Under the pieces are notes generated by a model. The model saw nothing but the letters and a program-made list of their open reading frames with translations, searched no databases and was not told the DNA's origin. The translations under genes were made by a program, and so were the position numbers. A DNA stretch of 64,000 bases from Phreatobacter aquaticus. GTDB taxonomy: Bacteria; Pseudomonadota; Alphaproteobacteria; Rhizobiales; Phreatobacteraceae. The stretch is from the NCBI RefSeq assembly GCF_005160265.1, contig NZ_CP039865.1, forward strand, positions 892,828-956,827. The letters run 5' to 3'. Positions 59,463 through 64,000 of this stretch are shown in pieces. The number at the start of each line of letters is the position of its first letter. Positions within the stretch are counted from its first letter, which is position 1.

Positions 59463-61739
59463 TCACTCCCCGAGGCTGTGCAACTCGTTGACCTTGAGCC
59501 GCTTCCGGATTCGCGAGGCATCAATCAGGATCTGGCCAGCCCACCGATAGACATTGCGCTCCCGGATGTGGTTCCGCATCAGCCGGATGCGCTCACGCTG
59601 CTCGTCCTCGGACATCGACAGGCCCCGGTCGATCGCGGTCGCCATGCCGTGAACGTCATAGGGGTTGATGATCAGCGCCTCGGACAGTTCGCTCGAAGCA
59701 CCGGCGAAGCGCGACAGAACGAGCACGCCGCGTTCGTCGTCGCGCGCCGCGACGAACTCCTTGGCGACCAGATTCATGCCGTCGTGAAGGCTTGAGACAA
59801 CGCAGAGGTCGGCCGCCCGGAACAGCTCATAGACGTCCTCGGGCTCGTGATGGCGGATGACCAGATGGATCGGCTGGTAGCCATCGCTGCCATGTCGGGC
59901 ATTGATCTCCTCGGTGATCCGCTGGGCCTCCTGCTGCAGGTTCACATAGCTTGCGAGCTTGCTGCGCGTCGGGGCGGCGATCTGGATGAAGGTGAAGCGG
60001 CCTTTCCACTCGGGATGCCGGATCAGCAGCTCATCCACCGCCATCAGGCGATCAAGAATGCCCTTGGTATAGTCGAAGCGCTCGATGCCGATGCCGATCC
60101 GCATATCGGCCGGCAGGCCGTAGCGCTCGCGCACCACGCGCCGGCATTCGTCCACCGGCTTTTGCCCGGCGAGCGCCGCAGGCGGCCATTCGATCGAGAT
60201 CGGATAGGGCCGCACCATGGTCTCGTGCCCGGCATGGACGACGGAGCGATGCTCCCGGTCGATCCGGCTTTCGATGAAGCGATCGACCGTGTCGAAGAAA
60301 TTGTTGCAATAGGCCTGGGTGTGGAAGCCCAGCACTGTCGAGCCGAGGAGACCGGCAATGATCTCCTCCTTCCACGGACAGATCCCGAAGGCTTCGGCAT
60401 TCGGCCAGGGAATATGCCAGAAGGTCAGGATGGTTGCCTTCGGCAGCTGCTCGCGCACCATCTTCGGCAGCAGGGCGAAATGATAATCCTGCACCAGGAT
60501 CACCGGGTCGGGCCTGGTCGCCTCGCGCACGATGGCATCGGCGAACCGCTGGTTGATCGCCACATAGGCCTGCCAGTCGCTCTCGCGGAAGATCGGCCGG
60601 ACATAGGCCAGGTGGCAGAGCGGCCAGAGGCCCTCGTTGGACAATCCATAATAATAGCCGTCCTGCTCCTCGTCCGAGATCCAGACCCGGCGCAGCCGAT
60701 AGGCCGGCTTGCCCGGAGGCACCAGAACGCGATCGTTGGCATCGACCGTCTCGCGATCGGCCGAGCCGCTGCCATGGGCCACCCAGGTGCCGCCCGTCGC
60801 GCGCACCACCGGCTCAAGCGCCGAGACCAGGCCGCTGGCCGGACGCTGGACAGAGATGACATCGCCGTCGCGGTTGTGGATATAGGGCTCGCGGTTGGAG
60901 GCGATGATCACCTCCGTGTCGGGCAGCTCGTTCTCCAGGAGATCCTGCAGGGCCTTCGGCGACCATTCCACATTGGTTGTGTCTTCCTGCCGGATGCGAT
61001 CGCGGAAGTCGCGCAAGAGCTTGCGAACGTCATCGCTGACCGGCAGGGCGGGGGCGGCAAGGCTCGGCGAGGCAGGCTGACCCTCGCGCAGGCTTTCGAT
61101 CGTCGCCAGCACCGAGCCCATGTAGCGGCGTTGCAGCATCACGACGGCGAGCGTTGCAAGGACGCCGATCAGCACGATCAGGGTCAGGCCCGCCATGATG
61201 AGGTACCAGCCCGCCTGGCCGACGCGTTCGGTGACGAAGCCGCGCTCGTGAAGGACCAGCAGGGTTCCGGTCTCGCTGCCGGAATGAACAGGAAACGCTC
61301 CGATCACCAGGCGCTCGCCATCAACCCAGAGGCCGCGAAAGCGAACCTCCTCGGCCCGAAGCGGACAGGCGAATTGCGCGGGCATCCGCTTCGTCGCGAT
61401 GATCATCCGGCCGGGGCCGTCGCAAAGCCCGAGTGCCAAGATGCGTTCGTCGCCCGTCACCCGTTCGAACAGGGTCCTGAGCGCCTGGGTATCGCCACCC
61501 ATCTCGCGCTCGATGCGATCGCGAATGGAGTTGAACACCAGCTCCGAACGCATCTCGACATCGCGCTGTGCAACGCGTTCGACGACCGTCTTGGACAGCC
61601 AGACAAGCGCCACCGCAAGCACCGCGAGGACGGTGGCAGACGCGACAACGAAGATCACGGCGTGTGAGTATCGGCTCATCGAACTCGCACTCCCGCTCTG
61701 CCGGCCTGAAGCACTGGGGCGTCCTGTCGTCAGCGGCAT
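59463..61739 (-). CDS. otsA: Membrane-anchored GT20 trehalose-6-phosphate-synthase-like enzyme
   Basis: 758 residues, far longer than a plain OtsA (about 470). The N-terminus has a helix at about 27-50 ([20 protein letters not shown]), an extracytoplasmic domain to about 180, a second helix ([20 protein letters not shown]) and a short linker. The GT20 domain follows: [76 protein letters not shown]. The glucose-phosphate loop differs from E. coli OtsA (SNREPY instead of SNR-hydrophobic), so the acceptor is not certain. Starts at ATG 61739, two bases after the GH15 stop. Confidence 0.85.
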   Translation of the reverse strand: MPLTTGRPSASGRQSGSASSMSRYSHAVIFVVASATVLAVLAVALVWLSKTVVERVAQRDVEMRSELVFNSIRDRIEREMGGDTQALRTLFERVTGDERILALGLCDGPGRMIIATKRMPAQFACPLRAEEVRFRGLWVDGERLVIGAFPVHSGSETGTLLVLHERGFVTERVGQAGWYLIMAGLTLIVLIGVLATLAVVMLQRRYMGSVLATIESLREGQPASPSLAAPALPVSDDVRKLLRDFRDRIRQEDTTNVEWSPKALQDLLENELPDTEVIIASNREPYIHNRDGDVISVQRPASGLVSALEPVVRATGGTWVAHGSGSADRETVDANDRVLVPPGKPAYRLRRVWISDEEQDGYYYGLSNEGLWPLCHLAYVRPIFRESDWQAYVAINQRFADAIVREATRPDPVILVQDYHFALLPKMVREQLPKATILTFWHIPWPNAEAFGICPWKEEIIAGLLGSTVLGFHTQAYCNNFFDTVDRFIESRIDREHRSVVHAGHETMVRPYPISIEWPPAALAGQKPVDECRRVVRERYGLPADMRIGIGIERFDYTKGILDRLMAVDELLIRHPEWKGRFTFIQIAAPTRSKLASYVNLQQEAQRITEEINARHGSDGYQPIHLVIRHHEPEDVYELFRAADLCVVSSLHDGMNLVAKEFVAARDDERGVLVLSRFAGASSELSEALIINPYDVHGMATAIDRGLSMSEDEQRERIRLMRNHIRERNVYRWAGQILIDASRIRKRLKVNELHSLGE

Positions 61740-61741
61740 GG

Positions 61742-63541
61742 TCAGTGGACCCACGGCTTGGACAGCCTCATCGCCGTGACGATGATGCCAACCATCGAAT
61801 AGGTCTGCGGGAAATTGCCCCAGAGATCGCCGGTGATCGGGTCCATGTCCTCCGACAGCAGGCCGACATGGTTCCGTCGGGCGAGCAGGCCCTCGAAGAT
61901 CTCGCGCGCCTCATCGACCCGCCCGATCGCGTGCAGCGCCTCGGCCAACCAGAACGTACAGATGTTGAACGACGTGGAGGGAAGGCCGAAATCGTCCTTC
62001 TCGTCATAGCGCAGCAGGAAGCCGGAGCGAGTCAGGCGCTTCTGGAGCGTCTCGACGGTGCGGATGAAGCGCGGATCGTCGGCTGCGACGACCCCCAGCT
62101 CATGCAGCAGCAGGGTGCTGGCATCGGCGCCTGCGCCGTCGAACGAGGATCCGAACAAGCCCTCCTTCTCGTTCCACGTCCGCTCCAGGATGGCGGACCG
62201 GATTGTCTCGGCATGGTTGCGCCAATAACCCTCGCGGGCACGCAGATCGAGCTTGGCGGCGATCTGCGCAAGCTTGTCGCAGGCGGCAAAGCACATGGCG
62301 GCGGAATGCGTGTGGATCGACTGGCGGCCGCGATATTCCCAGACACCCGCATCAGGCTGGAAGGCGCTGGCGACCGCCGCCTCGCCCAGCGTTTCGAGCT
62401 CCTGGAACAGGGCCACATCACCCATCTTGGGCAGGCGGCTGTCGTAGAACATCTGGGATGCCGCGAGGATCACACTGCCGAACACGTCGTGCTGGATCTG
62501 CTGGGCTGCCTCATTGCCGATGCGGACTGGCCCATCGCCATTGAACCCCGGCAGCGCATCGGCGATCCATTCCCGGAGGTCCTGCTCCGGCACGATCCCG
62601 TAGACCGGCTTCAAGCGGCCGCCCATCTCGTTGGCGATGACGGCGCGGGTGTAATCGAGAAACCGCTCCATGGTGAGCGTCGCGCCGAGCTTGTTGAGCG
62701 CATGGACCGTGAAATAGGCATCGCGCAGCCAGCAGAACCGATAATCCCAGTTGCGGCCCGAGCCCGCTGCCTCCGGGATTGACGTCGTCAGCGCCGCGAC
62801 GATCGCGCCGGTCTCTTCGCTGGAGCACAGTTTCAGCGTGATGGCGGCGCGGATTACCGCCTCCTGCCACTCGAACGGCACGGACAGATAGCGCACCCAG
62901 TCGAGCCAGTACTGCCGGGTCGACTTCAGGAAGATCGCGCTGGTGTCATCGATCGAGTTCGGGAAAGTCTCATCCGCATGGATGATCAACGTCACCGGCC
63001 TGGTCAGCGGAAATTTGGCTTCCGACGACAGATAGGCAACCGGAATATCGGACGTGACGCGCACGGCGCCAGCCTCGGAGACATAGCGGATGTGATTGCT
63101 GCCGGGGATCGCCTGTCCGTCGAAGCGGCCGTAATCCATGGTCGGGCGGATGATGACGCGGATATGCGGGCTGCCGGCGATCGGCTCGATCCTGCGGATC
63201 AGCATGGGGGGGCGAAACACGCGGTCATACTGCTTGAACCGGGGTGCGAAATCGGTGATCCGCACCGCGCTGCCGTTCTCAGCTGTCATCACGGTCCGCA
63301 GGATGGCCGTGTTGCGCTCATAGGATTGGGATGTGCTGACGACGCCATCCATGTCGACCCTGAGAACGCCGCGTTGCGGATCCTTGCCGCCGACCAGGGC
63401 GCTGAACAACGGATCGCCATCGATCCTGGGCCAACAGGCCCACAGGATGCTCGCGCGCTGGTCGATGAGGGCCGCCAGCGTGCAATTGCCGATAACAGCC
63501 ATGGCAGGCAGCGGCGCCCCCTGGGTTTCATGGGTCGTCAT
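61742..63541 (-). CDS. GH15 glucoamylase/trehalase-like glycoside hydrolase
   Basis: 599 residues. N-terminal beta-sandwich (MAVIGNCTLAALIDQRASIL, RITDFAPRFKQYDRVFRPPM) and an alpha6/alpha6 barrel with GSGRNWDYRFCWLRDAYFTV, which carries the substrate-binding aromatic and Arg residues; IGNEAAQQIQHDVFGSVILA; and GDLWGNFPQTYSMVG near the end. GH15 members cleave terminal glucose from malto-oligosaccharides or trehalose. Between otsB and otsA, trehalose is a likely substrate. Its start overlaps otsB's stop (ATGA). Confidence 0.9.
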   Translation of the reverse strand: MTTHETQGAPLPAMAVIGNCTLAALIDQRASILWACWPRIDGDPLFSALVGGKDPQRGVLRVDMDGVVSTSQSYERNTAILRTVMTAENGSAVRITDFAPRFKQYDRVFRPPMLIRRIEPIAGSPHIRVIIRPTMDYGRFDGQAIPGSNHIRYVSEAGAVRVTSDIPVAYLSSEAKFPLTRPVTLIIHADETFPNSIDDTSAIFLKSTRQYWLDWVRYLSVPFEWQEAVIRAAITLKLCSSEETGAIVAALTTSIPEAAGSGRNWDYRFCWLRDAYFTVHALNKLGATLTMERFLDYTRAVIANEMGGRLKPVYGIVPEQDLREWIADALPGFNGDGPVRIGNEAAQQIQHDVFGSVILAASQMFYDSRLPKMGDVALFQELETLGEAAVASAFQPDAGVWEYRGRQSIHTHSAAMCFAACDKLAQIAAKLDLRAREGYWRNHAETIRSAILERTWNEKEGLFGSSFDGAGADASTLLLHELGVVAADDPRFIRTVETLQKRLTRSGFLLRYDEKDDFGLPSTSFNICTFWLAEALHAIGRVDEAREIFEGLLARRNHVGLLSEDMDPITGDLWGNFPQTYSMVGIIVTAMRLSKPWVH

Positions 63542-64000
63542 ATACCGGACTCCGTCGCAGCCGCGGTCTGACCATCCGAAGTGGCGGCAACGCCGGCCAG
63601 CGCGGAGAGCCAGCGCCGGACCTCGCTGGCGCTGCCAAACGACTCGTCGCCGGCATGAAAATGTTCGCCCCGCACCGTCAGGCCCCAGCCATCGGCAGCA
63701 CGCGCAACGGCAAAGGCCTCCTCGTCAGCCAGATCGTCACCGATCATGATGGGGCGGCGACCCGCGAACGGCGCGTGTCGCATGATCTCGGCCAGCGCGG
63801 TTCCCTTCGAGGTCCCGTTCGGAATCAGTTCGAAGACGGCCCGTCCCTGTTTGACGTGAAAGCCGAACGATTGCTCGTTGAGCAGCCGTGCCAGCTTGAT
63901 GCCGAGCTCACTCGCAAATTCAGGAGCCTGGCGGTAATGAATGGACAGGATCGGCCCCTTGTTCTCCAGCCGCACCCCCGTCATCGCACGCGTCAACGCG
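63538..64000 (-). CDS. otsB: Trehalose-6-phosphate phosphatase, C-terminal part (cut by window edge)
   Basis: HAD-superfamily phosphatase that removes phosphate from trehalose-6-phosphate. About 154 residues of the C-terminal two thirds are visible: LENKGPILSIHYRQAPEFAS, LIPNGTSKGTALAEIM and the HAD motif PIMIGDDLADEEAFAVARAA (conserved Asp-Asp). The N-terminal nucleophile motif DxDGT lies beyond base 64000. It leads the otsB-GH15-otsA operon; the promoter is outside the window. Confidence 0.9.
   Translation of the reverse strand, partial: ALTRAMTGVRLENKGPILSIHYRQAPEFASELGIKLARLLNEQSFGFHVKQGRAVFELIPNGTSKGTALAEIMRHAPFAGRRPIMIGDDLADEEAFAVARAADGWGLTVRGEHFHAGDESFGSASEVRRWLSALAGVAATSDGQTAAATESGI

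Noticed and set aside
59847-61667. A 606-codon open frame opposite the GT20 gene.
   Set aside because: Same cause; the opposite strand has the GT20 motifs and ribosome-consistent starts.

Overview
The window reads as the chromosome of a GC-rich alphaproteobacterium, most likely order Hyphomicrobiales (Rhizobiales). Indicators are the PhyR-NepR-EcfG general stress response locus, a 1,612-residue NAD-glutamate dehydrogenase of the 180-kDa class, CarD beside FdxA, a CpdR-like receiver beside hpt, a BacA/SbmA-like ABC transporter and HWE histidine kinases. The genus cannot be fixed from this sequence alone. No rRNA, tRNA, CRISPR array, insertion sequence or prophage was recognised.

Layout. 0-5.8 kb: 5'-end of xerD with a small membrane-protein gene, xthA, an ArsR/SRPBCC pair with a nested palindromic operator, etfBA, a 3-hydroxyacyl-CoA dehydrogenase and a small YjfB-like gene. 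5.8-14.8 kb: intergenic repeats, the very long glutamate dehydrogenase gene, an AhpD-like peroxidase, a LON-domain protein, a Trm112-like protein, carD and fdxA. 14.9-25.1 kb: htpX, rsmB, an LptM-like lipoprotein, lysA, a GtrB-GtrA-polytopic membrane protein cassette, carbonic anhydrase, LysE exporter, YciI protein and asd. 25.5-34.8 kb: periplasmic glucan protein OpgD and the translationally coupled alpha-2-macroglobulin/pbpC pair. 34.9-39.6 kb: a catabolic-looking group (Bug solute-binding protein, cupin, HCCA-isomerase-like protein, SDR lacking the usual tyrosine, a frameshifted membrane protein, a ring-opening amidohydrolase of the cyanuric acid hydrolase/barbiturase family). 39.7-44.5 kb: rpmB, Tim44-like protein, GNAT, ppa, cpdR-like gene, hpt and a zinc-ribbon/DUF3426 protein.

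44.6-57.9 kb is a general stress response island. At its core nepR-ecfG and phyR are divergent. Around them sit many small stress or envelope genes (DUF1328 twice, PRC-barrel, CsbD, DUF883, holin-like, AI-2E-family, general-stress-like, proline-rich peptide), an HWE kinase and a BacA-like ABC transporter. Seven exact matches to the EcfG promoter pattern GGAAC-N16/17-CGTT, and about eight one-mismatch versions, lie upstream of these genes in the right orientation, often as divergent pairs. A further one-mismatch site lies before the MFS gene.

57.9-64 kb: MFS transporter and a trehalose-type operon, read leftwards from the window edge: otsB (5'-truncated), a GH15 glucoamylase/trehalase-like enzyme, and a GT20 trehalose-phosphate-synthase-like enzyme fused to a membrane-anchored extracytoplasmic domain. 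Trehalose is a common general-stress output, so it probably belongs functionally with the neighbouring island.
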